DNA of 64,000 nucleotides from Bacteroidetes bacterium GWF2_41_31 (GTDB lineage Bacteria; Bacteroidota; Bacteroidia; Bacteroidales; F082), in contig MEOL01000003.1 in NCBI GenBank assembly GCA_001769215.1, positions 1-64,000 on the forward strand, given 5' to 3'. The notes under the pieces were generated by a model. It saw only the letters and a list, made by a program, of their open reading frames with translations. It was not told where the DNA came from and made no database searches. The position numbers and the translations under genes were made by a program. Of the stretch, positions 9,439 to 17,646 are shown piece after piece (position 1 is the stretch's first letter; each line of letters opens with the position of its first letter).

Positions 9439-10380
9439 TTAAAAATATCTAGGAGAATGGATTTGCTTTTTGCTCGAGAATACAAAATCATATCTCAATA
9501 ATATTTCATGGCTACCCTGATTATATTTAGAGGTTTTAAGCCCAAACGACCAGTCATATGAGTAACCTATATGAAGTTGATCTGTAATATCCAATCCTAC
9601 AAGACCTCCAAAAGCATCCCCGGTACGGTACATGGCACCGACCAAAAATTTTTGCATAATGATAAAGGAGGCTGTCAAATCTGCCTGGATAGGAGCCGCG
9701 GCAGTTACTTTTACAAGGGTTGTAGGTTTAAATGCCAGATCATCTGTTAGGTTAATCACGGCCCCGGCAATAAAATAGTAGTGTCTTCTTTCTTTACCAA
9801 TTAAAAGACTTCCATCAAGTTTCTCTTTTGAAGAATATCTGTTTTCTATTAAATAGGGCACAGAAATACCAGCATAGAAACGCTCTCTGGAATAATACAC
9901 ACCAAAGCCGAAATTAGGGGTGACCCGGTTGTTAACATTGTTTAGAAATGCCGGGTCAATTTCTTCATCCAACAGAAGTGTATTGAGGTTAGCCTGAAAT
10001 ATGCTCGCACCGGCACTTAAACCAAGTGCCAGTTTCGCATTTTCAGAGAGATTCATTCTGTAAGCATAATCAACAACCACGGTGGTATTGTTAGTTGGTC
10101 CTATTCTGTCGTTAAGAACCGAAAAACCAAGCCCGACATGTTCGTTGTTTAATGGTGAATGCATCGTTATAGTTTGAGTTAAAGGCGCACCTTTAAAGCC
10201 GACCCATTGAGAGCGATGCAACGCCGTTACAGTTAATGCTTCCCTGCTACCTGCATAGGCAGGATTCACAGCGAGTGTATTATTCATATAATGCGTAAAC
10301 ATGGGCTCTTGCTGAGCAATAATACTTAAACTTCCTAAAGTTAAACCCAGAACGAATGTTATCTTTTTTAGTGTTTTCAT
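9439..10380 (-). CDS. PorP/SprF family type IX secretion outer-membrane protein
   Basis: A 313-residue beta-barrel protein with a signal peptide and the family hallmark near the N-terminus (EPMFTHYMNNTLAVNPAYAGS), followed by SQWVGFKGAPLTQT. PorP/SprF proteins are partners of T9SS that attach or translocate cargo with type B sorting domains. The gene lies 36 bases after the type B adhesin gene at 10417-17202 and 20 bases before the OmpA gene, the classic sprB-sprF style pairing. I chose the start at MKTLKK (10380) since it begins the signal peptide; a start at 10407 would add nine residues. Confidence 0.95.
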   Translation of the reverse strand: MKTLKKITFVLGLTLGSLSIIAQQEPMFTHYMNNTLAVNPAYAGSREALTVTALHRSQWVGFKGAPLTQTITMHSPLNNEHVGLGFSVLNDRIGPTNNTTVVVDYAYRMNLSENAKLALGLSAGASIFQANLNTLLLDEEIDPAFLNNVNNRVTPNFGFGVYYSRERFYAGISVPYLIENRYSSKEKLDGSLLIGKERRHYYFIAGAVINLTDDLAFKPTTLVKVTAAAPIQADLTASFIIMQKFLVGAMYRTGDAFGGLVGLDITDQLHIGYSYDWSFGLKTSKYNQGSHEILLRYDFVFSSKKQIHSPRYF

Positions 10381-10416
10381 CTTACTGTTATTTCTATTGT
10401 TTACCAAGTTAATATT

Positions 10417-13400
10417 TTACCTATTTAGATAAATTGTTCCTTTAATAACTTCTGAACCATCATCCAAATCAAGCAGATAGAAGTATGTTCCTACTGGCAA
10501 TTCATCTCCTCCCACGGATATTCCCATGGTTGTTTTGCCATCCCAGGTATTTTGGTAGGGACTTGCTTCGAACACTTTATTTCCCCAACGATTGAAGATT
10601 ACCATATTATTATCAGGATAATATAAAATTCCTCTGATAACAAATAAATCGTTTGTGCCGTCACCATTTGGTGAGAAGCCTTCCGGTATAAAGAAATCTC
10701 TTGGTTCCGGTTCAATGGTTGAAACATTGTTTGCCAGGTTTCCATCGGGTTCATTGCCGCTAATTGTTGCAGTATTAACATAAGTTCCCGCTGAATTTAC
10801 CACAGCCGTTATTCTTAACGTTTCAGATGCGCCACTTATCATGGTTCCGATCGTCCAAACACCGCTTGAAGCGCTGTATGTACCGACGGTTGTTGTTGAT
10901 GAAACATAGGTGTATCCGTTTTCCAGTATTTCGGTTATTGCTACCCCTGTTGCATCTGATGGGCCATAGTTCGTCGCGATAATGGTAAAGACGATTGTGT
11001 GTCCAATCAACGGGAGATAATTATCTGCGGTTTTAACAACACCCAGATCAGAACCGGCACAGTTGGTTACCACGATTGTAACAGATGAAGGAACGGAACT
11101 ACAACCATTAACGGAAACGGTTAACGTATAGGTACCTGCATCTGTAATAGAGGCAGAAAGAATTTCGGGATTTTGATCAGAAGATGAATACCCATTTGGA
11201 CCAGTCCAGCTGTAGATGCCTCCGACAACAGTTTGTGCAGTAAGGATTATTGAACTGCCTTCACATACAGGCGAATTACCAGTGGCCGCTGCAATTGGTG
11301 TCGGGGTTACATTTACAAGCCTGTCTGCACTTGTTGTTCCGCATGGCCCTGTTGAAGTGGCCGTGATGGTAGCTATACCGCTAAAGGCTGCGTCCCAGTT
11401 CATCACGCCGGTAGATGAGTTGATTACACCGGCTGTTGGAGGTAATACGGAGTATATTATTGAAGTGCTATTTGCTGCTGTTGCAGAATAGGTTTCGTCA
11501 CCGGAATCCTGACAAACACTTGTTGCACCTGCAATAAAGAGGGTTAAGCCTGTAGAAGGACTTATTGTCACCAATAAATCAGCACTGGTTGTCCCACATA
11601 AGCCTGAAGAAGTGGCTGTGATGGTGACCTGCCCGATATAGTCGGCATCCCAGTTCATCACACCTGTAGTTGAATTGATTACCCCCGCTGTTACAGGTAC
11701 TACAGAATAAGTTATTGAAGTACTGTTTGCTGCTGTAGCAGTATAGGTTTCGTTCCCGGCATCCTGACAAATTGTGGTCATTCCAGCAATAAAGATGGTA
11801 GGTCCTGTAGAAGGACTGACTGTCACCAATAAGTCTGCACTCGTTGTACCGCAAAGTCCTGTTGAAGTGGCCGTGATGGTGGCTGTTCCACTAAAGTCAG
11901 CATCCCAGTTCATAACACCGGTTATCGGATTGATCACTCCCGCTGTTACAGGTAGTACAGAATAAGTTATTGAAGTACTGTTTGTTGCTGTTGCAGTATA
12001 GGTTTCATCCGGTGCATCCTGACAAACAGTAGTGGCACCAGTTGTGAAAATGGTTGGTCCGGCAGACGGACTGACAGTTACTGATAAGTCTGCACTGGTA
12101 GTTCCACATAATCCTGTGGAGGTAGCAGTGATTGTTGCCATGCCACTAAAGTCAGCATCCCAGTTCATTATACCGGTTATTGGATTGATCACTCCCGCTG
12201 TTACAGGTAGTACAGAATAAGTTGTTGAAGTACTGTTTGTTGCGGTTGCAGTATAGGTTTCATCTGAAGCATCCTGACAAACAGTATTGGCACCAGCCGT
12301 AAAAATGGTAGGACCAGTAGAAGGATTTACAGTGACCAACAAGTCTGCACTTGTTGTCCCGCATAAGCCTGTAGAAGTGGCGGTAATGGTAGCTGTTCCA
12401 CTAAAGTCAGCATCCCAATTCATCACACCGGTAGTTGGATCGATCACACCCGCTGTTACTGGTAGTACAGTATAAATTATTGAATTACTGTTGGTTGCTA
12501 TTGCTGTATAGGTTTCGTCAGGGGCATCCTGGCAAACAGTAGTCGCACCGGAAGTAAAGATGGTGGGTCCCGTATATGGATTAACTGTAACCACCATGTT
12601 TGCACTTGTGGTGCCGCAAAGACCTGTTGAGGTAGCGGTAATGGTTGCTGTACCAATAAAGGCAGCGTCCCAGTTCATCACACCGTTAGTTGGATTGATC
12701 ACTCCCGCTGTTACAGGTAGTACAGAGTATGTAATTGAAGTACTGTTGGTTGCTATAGCTGTGTAGGTTTCATCAGGTGCATCCTGACATAGTGTTGTCG
12801 CTCCGGATGTAAAGATGGTAATCCCTGTAGAAGGATTTACTGTAACCAATAAGTCAGCACTCGAGGTACCGCAAAGACCTGTTGAAGTGGCCGTGATGGT
12901 GGCTGATCCACTGAAGTCAGCATCCCAGTTCATTACACCGGTAGTTGGATTGATTACACCTGCTGTTACAGGTAGTACAGAGTATGAAATTGAAGTACTG
13001 TTCAAAGCGGTTGCCGTATAGGTTTCATCAGGTGCATCCTGACACAGTGTTGTTGCTCCGGCTGTAAAGATGGTAGGCCCTGTAGAAGGATTTACCGTTA
13101 CCAGTAAATCAGCACTTGTTGTGCCGCAAAGACCTGTTGAAGTAGCCGTAATGGTGGCTGTGCCGCTGAAGGCAGCATCCCAGTTCATTACCCCGGTAGT
13201 TGGATTGATCACACCAGCTGTTACAGGTAGTACTGAATAAGTTATTGAAGTACTGTTCAAAGCGGTTGCAGTGTAGGTTTCATCAGGTGAATTCTGACAT
13301 AGCGTTGTTGCTCCGGCTGTAAACATGGTAGGCCCTGTAGAAGGATTTACTGTAACCAATAAATCAGTACTTGTTGTGCCGCATAGCCCTGTTGATGTGG

Positions 13401-16400
13401 CCGTGATGGTAGCTGATCCACTAAAGGCAGCATCCCAGTTCATTACACCGGTAGTTGGATTGATCACACCCGCTGTTACAGGAAGTACAGAGTATGTAAT
13501 TGAAGTACTGTTCAAAGCGGTTGCAGTGTAGGTTTCATCAGGTGAATTCTGACACAGCGTTGTTGCTCCGGCTGTAAAGATGGTAGGCCCTGTAGAAGGA
13601 TTTACTGTAACCAATAAATCAGTACTTGTTGTGCCGCATAGCCCTGTTGATGTGGCCGTGATGGTAGCTGTTCCACTAAAGGCAGCATCCCAGTTCATTA
13701 CACCGGTAGTTGGATTGATCACTCCCGCTGTTACAGGTAGTACTGAATAAGTTATTGAAGTACTGTTTGTTGCTGTAGCAGTATAGGTTTCGTCAGGTGC
13801 ATCCTGGCAAACAGTTGTTGCTCCGGCTGTAAAGATGGTAGGCCCGGTTGAAGGATTTACTGTCAGTGAAACATTTATTGAAGTAATACTATTACCGGGA
13901 GCAAGAGCATCCGAAGGTTTATTAATTAAGTTAGTACCTGATAATACTACTGCACCATTTCTGGCAAGTAATCTGCCATCTATAGTTGCAGTTGTATTCA
14001 TCGTTATGGAAGTTAAAGCAAGTATGTTTCCTTTAAATGAGGTTCCGTTACCGATGGTCGCGGAACTACCAACCTGCCACGTAACATTTTTAGCCTGGGC
14101 ACCTCCGCTAAGGATCACGTTTCCACCTGCTCCGCCAACGGTGGTAAAATCAGATGCTATCTGGAAAATCCATACTGCATTTATATCACCTTGTGCATCA
14201 AGGGTCAAATCGCCGGATTGTATTAAAAGTGTGGATGTTGATTTATAAATGCCCGGGGCAAGTGTTAAGCCACCCTGATCGCCAGCTACTGTGGCAGGGG
14301 CAGGTGATGTTGCTCCTTCAGCAAAAAGATAGGCATCAGTAAGATCTTGTTTGGCCTGTATAAGCATTGCAGCTACTCCCGGAGGAGCAATATCATCAGA
14401 AGCATAGATAGCTCCATCCACAACAATGGCCGGAGGAAATCCGGTAATAGAACTGCGAACACCGGGACTTAACCCAACATCCACACCTGTAATTATACTG
14501 AAGCCTGTGCTGCTGATTGCCGTACCAGCCAGAATACCAAAGTTACCAGCCGAATTAAGGTTGACGGCCAATGTATTTATGGATGAACAACCCCCGGTAA
14601 CAACAACATTATAGTTGGATGCTTCATCAGAGAAGGTTGCAGGATTAATTGTAAGCGTATCATTTGTAACGCCTGAAATATTACCTCCGTCGATCAGGTT
14701 TACAATTCCCTTTCTCCACTGGTAGGTAAGACCTGATCCCGATGCAACCACAAAAAAGCTGACAGAATCTCCTTCACAAACCGTTTGACTAACAGGTTGT
14801 GTGGTAATGACAGTTTCAGTATTAACTGATAAAGAAGCATTTATTGAAGTATCGTTTGAGCATATTCCCATGACAACAACATTATAGTCTAATGCTACAT
14901 CAGTCAGGGCAACAGGATCAATTGTAAGCGTATCGTTTGTTGCGCCGATTATATCATTGATTCCTTTTCTCCACTGATACGTAAGTCCGGTACCTGTGGC
15001 AGCTACCGTAAAACTGATAGAGTCTCCAATACATGCTGTTTGATCAACAGGTTGTGTGGTGATGGCCGTAACTTCATTTACTGTTAAACTAACATTTATT
15101 GAAGTATCATTTGAGCATGTTCCCATGACAACAACATTATAGTCTAATGCTGCGTCAGTTAGGGCAATAGGATTAATTGTAAGTGTATCGTTTGTTGCAC
15201 CTGTAATATCAATGATTCCTTTTCTCCACTGATACGTAAGTCCGGTACCTGTGGCGGCTACTGTAAAACTGATAGAATCTCCGACACATGCTGTTTGATC
15301 AACAGGTTGTGTGGTGATGACCGTGACAGCATTTACTGTTAAACTAACATTTATTGAAGTATCGTTTGAGCATGTTCCCATGACAACAACATTATAGTCT
15401 GATGCTGCGTCAGTTAGGGCAACAGGATTAATTGTAAGTGTATCGTTTGTTGCACCTATTATATCTATGATTCCTTTTCTCCACTGATAGGTAAGTCCGG
15501 TACCTGTCGCTGCTACTGTAAAACTTACTGAATCTCCGACACATGCAATTTGACTTGCAGGCTGTGTGATAATATTTGTGATAGTATCAACCGTTAAAGA
15601 AACATTGATAGAAGTGTCTGGTGGTGGAGTAGTTCCTGAAACAACAACATTATAGTCTGTCGCCGCATCTGAAAAACTTACAGGATTAATTGTAAGTGTA
15701 TCATTTGTTGCGCCTACAATATCAATGCTTCCTTTTCTCCACTGATACGTAAGACCATCACCTGTTGCAGTTACTGTAAAACTAACCGAATCTCCTTCGC
15801 ATACAATCTGATCACTAGGTTCTGTTGTAATGACGGGAGGACTTGCTACAAAGCAACCGGGAGGCATAATTGCCGTTATTGCGGAGGTATTCAATGCTCC
15901 AACGGTTGTAAGTGCCCTGCCATCCAGATTAACTCCTGTAGTTAGGTCGATTGCTCCATTGTTCACAACGATTGTTCCCACAAATTCAGAGAAATCAGTG
16001 ATGCTCACGGCACCTGAAACCAGCCAAAACACATTTTTTGATTGGGTTCCATTTTGTAAAATAACTTTTGAGTAATTGCTTGTTGAAAGGGCACCATAAA
16101 TCTTGATAATGAATACTGCATCGGCATTACCCATTGCATTCAGGTAAAGTGTATCAGTAAGAGATGCTGCTGCATTCATGATATAAGTATGCGGTGTAAG
16201 AACCAGGTTGTGCCCGAAAATGTCAGGTCTCATTAGTTCAATATCATAAGGCATCGCGTTCAGCGTGCTATAGATATTGAGTAAATCGGATGCAGCCTGT
16301 GCTGTAGAACCATCCGGGATTGCGTGAATAGCTCCTGTTACAAATAAGGGGTTGAATCCTGTCGTTAAGCCATTGTTTGATCCTACATCACCTGTAACGT

Positions 16401-17202
16401 AGGTGATGCCTGCATTTGTAACTGGTCCGTCGGAAGAAAAAATCGTATAACATGCTATGGAAAGAAGATCAGGAGCCGCCGGTCCGATAAGGATAGGAGC
16501 TCCGCATCCCGATGGGAGGTATATCATCGATTGTGTAACACCAATGGCACCATTGATTGATAGCGCCCTACCTTCGAGTGTATCGCCGGCAACCATATTA
16601 ATGGCCGCGTTGTTCGCGACAATAGTTCCCCTCATGGTGGTATTAGCGGCCAAGCTTACTAATCCTTCTATCTTCCAGAAAACATTGCATGCCTGAGCGC
16701 CGTTTATTAAATGAACTTTTGAATTGGCGTTGACACCGAACGATCCTTGTATCTGAAAAATAAATACTGCATTTGGATCACCCAAGGCATCCAATGTAAG
16801 ATCTAAGTTTAGTGTTGCCGGTTCAGCAATAGCATACACTCCCGGAGGGAGAATGGCCCCGTTGCCAAGCAAAGGTGCCGGAAAAAAAGTAGGTATGGCT
16901 GCAGCAAGTTGCCCGTAGGCAATCAACAAATCTGCCGTTGCCTGAGCACTCTGACCATCGCCTGCGTGCAATTGACCATCAACATTTCCAAAGCCTGTGA
17001 TGGGACCGTTATTCGAGCCCACATTGCCTGTAACTTGCGTTAGATATTCTGTACCTGCATTGGTAACTGCCCCAACTGTTGTGAACAGAGCAAAATCAGC
17101 AGAAGTGCCTAAATTAGGCGTTTGTCCGAAATTTACTTGCGGTAAGGAAAACAATAAAGTAACAGTTGTTACCATAAATAGTAATGACCTTTTCATTATC
17201 AT
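10417..17202 (-). CDS. Giant T9SS type B adhesin with three DUF3494 domains, Ig domains and ten 85-residue repeats
   Basis: A roughly 2260-residue surface protein. Order: signal peptide (ends VNFGQ); DUF3494 no. 1 (about 30-240) and no. 2 (about 245-455); five Ig-like domains (about 460-880; each with QWRKG and NDTLTINP); DUF3494 no. 3 (about 885-1110, inside the end of the fifth Ig unit); ten tandem 85-residue repeats at DNA 11305-13854; a PKD-like domain; a DUF11-like domain (DLGVVKTADNY); and a C-terminal gliding-motility-type (CHU_C, type B) sorting domain (FFIPEGFSPNGDGTNDLF, IFNRWGNKVFE, GTYFYLLDL). Type B cargo is handled by T9SS with PorP/SprF partners, and one is encoded next. Start choice: ATG at 17202 or 17196 lies 34-40 bases after the -7 box at 17236-17239; an in-frame ATG at 17238 would overlap that box. 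Repeats in such proteins usually act in adhesion; ligand unknown. Confidence 0.92.
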   Translation of the reverse strand: MIMKRSLLFMVTTVTLLFSLPQVNFGQTPNLGTSADFALFTTVGAVTNAGTEYLTQVTGNVGSNNGPITGFGNVDGQLHAGDGQSAQATADLLIAYGQLAAAIPTFFPAPLLGNGAILPPGVYAIAEPATLNLDLTLDALGDPNAVFIFQIQGSFGVNANSKVHLINGAQACNVFWKIEGLVSLAANTTMRGTIVANNAAINMVAGDTLEGRALSINGAIGVTQSMIYLPSGCGAPILIGPAAPDLLSIACYTIFSSDGPVTNAGITYVTGDVGSNNGLTTGFNPLFVTGAIHAIPDGSTAQAASDLLNIYSTLNAMPYDIELMRPDIFGHNLVLTPHTYIMNAAASLTDTLYLNAMGNADAVFIIKIYGALSTSNYSKVILQNGTQSKNVFWLVSGAVSITDFSEFVGTIVVNNGAIDLTTGVNLDGRALTTVGALNTSAITAIMPPGCFVASPPVITTEPSDQIVCEGDSVSFTVTATGDGLTYQWRKGSIDIVGATNDTLTINPVSFSDAATDYNVVVSGTTPPPDTSINVSLTVDTITNIITQPASQIACVGDSVSFTVAATGTGLTYQWRKGIIDIIGATNDTLTINPVALTDAASDYNVVVMGTCSNDTSINVSLTVNAVTVITTQPVDQTACVGDSISFTVAATGTGLTYQWRKGIIDITGATNDTLTINPIALTDAALDYNVVVMGTCSNDTSINVSLTVNEVTAITTQPVDQTACIGDSISFTVAATGTGLTYQWRKGINDIIGATNDTLTIDPVALTDVALDYNVVVMGICSNDTSINASLSVNTETVITTQPVSQTVCEGDSVSFFVVASGSGLTYQWRKGIVNLIDGGNISGVTNDTLTINPATFSDEASNYNVVVTGGCSSINTLAVNLNSAGNFGILAGTAISSTGFSIITGVDVGLSPGVRSSITGFPPAIVVDGAIYASDDIAPPGVAAMLIQAKQDLTDAYLFAEGATSPAPATVAGDQGGLTLAPGIYKSTSTLLIQSGDLTLDAQGDINAVWIFQIASDFTTVGGAGGNVILSGGAQAKNVTWQVGSSATIGNGTSFKGNILALTSITMNTTATIDGRLLARNGAVVLSGTNLINKPSDALAPGNSITSINVSLTVNPSTGPTIFTAGATTVCQDAPDETYTATATNSTSITYSVLPVTAGVINPTTGVMNWDAAFSGTATITATSTGLCGTTSTDLLVTVNPSTGPTIFTAGATTLCQNSPDETYTATALNSTSITYSVLPVTAGVINPTTGVMNWDAAFSGSATITATSTGLCGTTSTDLLVTVNPSTGPTMFTAGATTLCQNSPDETYTATALNSTSITYSVLPVTAGVINPTTGVMNWDAAFSGTATITATSTGLCGTTSADLLVTVNPSTGPTIFTAGATTLCQDAPDETYTATALNSTSISYSVLPVTAGVINPTTGVMNWDADFSGSATITATSTGLCGTSSADLLVTVNPSTGITIFTSGATTLCQDAPDETYTAIATNSTSITYSVLPVTAGVINPTNGVMNWDAAFIGTATITATSTGLCGTTSANMVVTVNPYTGPTIFTSGATTVCQDAPDETYTAIATNSNSIIYTVLPVTAGVIDPTTGVMNWDADFSGTATITATSTGLCGTTSADLLVTVNPSTGPTIFTAGANTVCQDASDETYTATATNSTSTTYSVLPVTAGVINPITGIMNWDADFSGMATITATSTGLCGTTSADLSVTVSPSAGPTIFTTGATTVCQDAPDETYTATATNSTSITYSVLPVTAGVINPITGVMNWDADFSGTATITATSTGLCGTTSADLLVTVSPSTGPTIFIAGMTTICQDAGNETYTATAANSTSITYSVVPVTAGVINSTTGVMNWDADYIGQVTITATSSGLCGTTSADLLVTISPSTGLTLFIAGATSVCQDSGDETYSATAANSTSIIYSVLPPTAGVINSSTGVMNWDAAFSGIATITATSTGPCGTTSADRLVNVTPTPIAAATGNSPVCEGSSIILTAQTVVGGIYSWTGPNGYSSSDQNPEILSASITDAGTYTLTVSVNGCSSVPSSVTIVVTNCAGSDLGVVKTADNYLPLIGHTIVFTIIATNYGPSDATGVAITEILENGYTYVSSTTTVGTYSASSGVWTIGTMISGASETLRITAVVNSAGTYVNTATISGNEPDGNLANNVSTIEPEPRDFFIPEGFSPNGDGTNDLFVIRGILYYPDNNMVIFNRWGNKVFEASPYQNTWDGKTTMGISVGGDELPVGTYFYLLDLDDGSEVIKGTIYLNR
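11305..13854 (-). repeat. Ten tandem 255-bp coding repeats (85 residues each)
   Basis: Ten in-register units of exactly 255 bases, each coding for 85 residues from PSTGPTIF to LLVTVN/S. Conserved features are a single cysteine pair (VCQDAP, GLCGTT) and GVMNWDA. Inner units are most alike; the last two (near 11305-11814) are more diverged and match the fragment at 1-403 best. Confidence 0.95.
14560..15836 (-). repeat. Five tandem Ig-like coding repeats in the adhesin
   Basis: About 245-base units, each with GDSVSFTV, TYQWRKG and NDTLTINP. The middle three are very similar at DNA level; the fifth has an insertion (NLIDGGNISG) and is interrupted near its end by a DUF3494 domain. Confidence 0.85.
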
Positions 17203-17235
17203 TGGTTTTAAGTTGTACGTTAGATTTTTACTTTG

Positions 17236-17300
17236 CAAAGTTCACTCGATTCAAAACTGAATGCGTTACATATATTATTTTAAAAGTTACATCTTTCACA
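17236..17300 (-). promoter_or_regulatory. Shared bipartite activator element and -7 box (copy 2)
   Basis: TGTGAAAGATGTAA (17287-17300), 16 bases, TGTAA (17266-17270), 26 bases, TTTG (17236-17239; -7 box GAACTTTG). It drives the adhesin-SprF-OmpA operon. Confidence 0.88.
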
Positions 17301-17549
17301 TATTTCTATGTGTTCCTGATTACCTGGTATTTTTTAGTGTGTATTCTAATTTTAACTGCTAATAGAAGTTCAATCAGAACTTTAGGTAACAGAAGCATTC
17401 ATATTTTGGATTGAAAGTAGTTATATAGGCGCAATATTTTAGTTTGATTTAATGCTCGAATGGAAGTGTTTAACCCATTCATTCCCCAATTGTTCTCACT
17501 TATTCTTACCATCCTGTTATCCCTGGAGCGCTTGTTACTGATAAGTAAA
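17301..17549. other. Non-coding spacer
   Basis: Together with the hairpin at 17550-17591 this spans the gap between the adhesin promoter and the end of the CDS at 17647. It is AT-rich; I see no ORF, RNA gene or further motif copy. Confidence 0.5.
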
Positions 17550-17591
17550 CCGTCGAAACATCTTGCATGAGAATGCAAAATGTTTCGACGG
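17550..17591 (-). terminator. Strong hairpin terminator
   Basis: A long near-perfect inverted repeat (CCGTCGAAACAT ... ATGTTTCGACGG, with an inner TTGCAT/ATGCAA pair) lies 56 bases after the stop of the CDS at 17647-19710. The minus strand continues TTTACTTA; the plus side also has a T-rich run, so it could work both ways. Confidence 0.75.
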
Positions 17592-17646
17592 CTATTGTTT
17601 TTGCTTTTATGTTGATTTCACAGCATTCAACTAATTGTACTTCGTC

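Noticed and set aside
11216-13531. A series of plus-strand 62-91-residue frames at regular 255-bp steps
   Set aside because: They are antisense shadows of the 85-residue coding repeats; their similarity follows from the repeat DNA and they lack start signals.
11305-13854. Regular repeats as a CRISPR array
   Set aside because: Units are 255 bp, contiguous and coding, without short repeats and unique spacers; no cas genes are near.
14154-14342. Plus-strand 62-residue frame and similar frames opposite DUF3494 regions
   Set aside because: Opposite strand of a well-supported gene; composition reflects the antisense of Gly/Thr/Ala codons.
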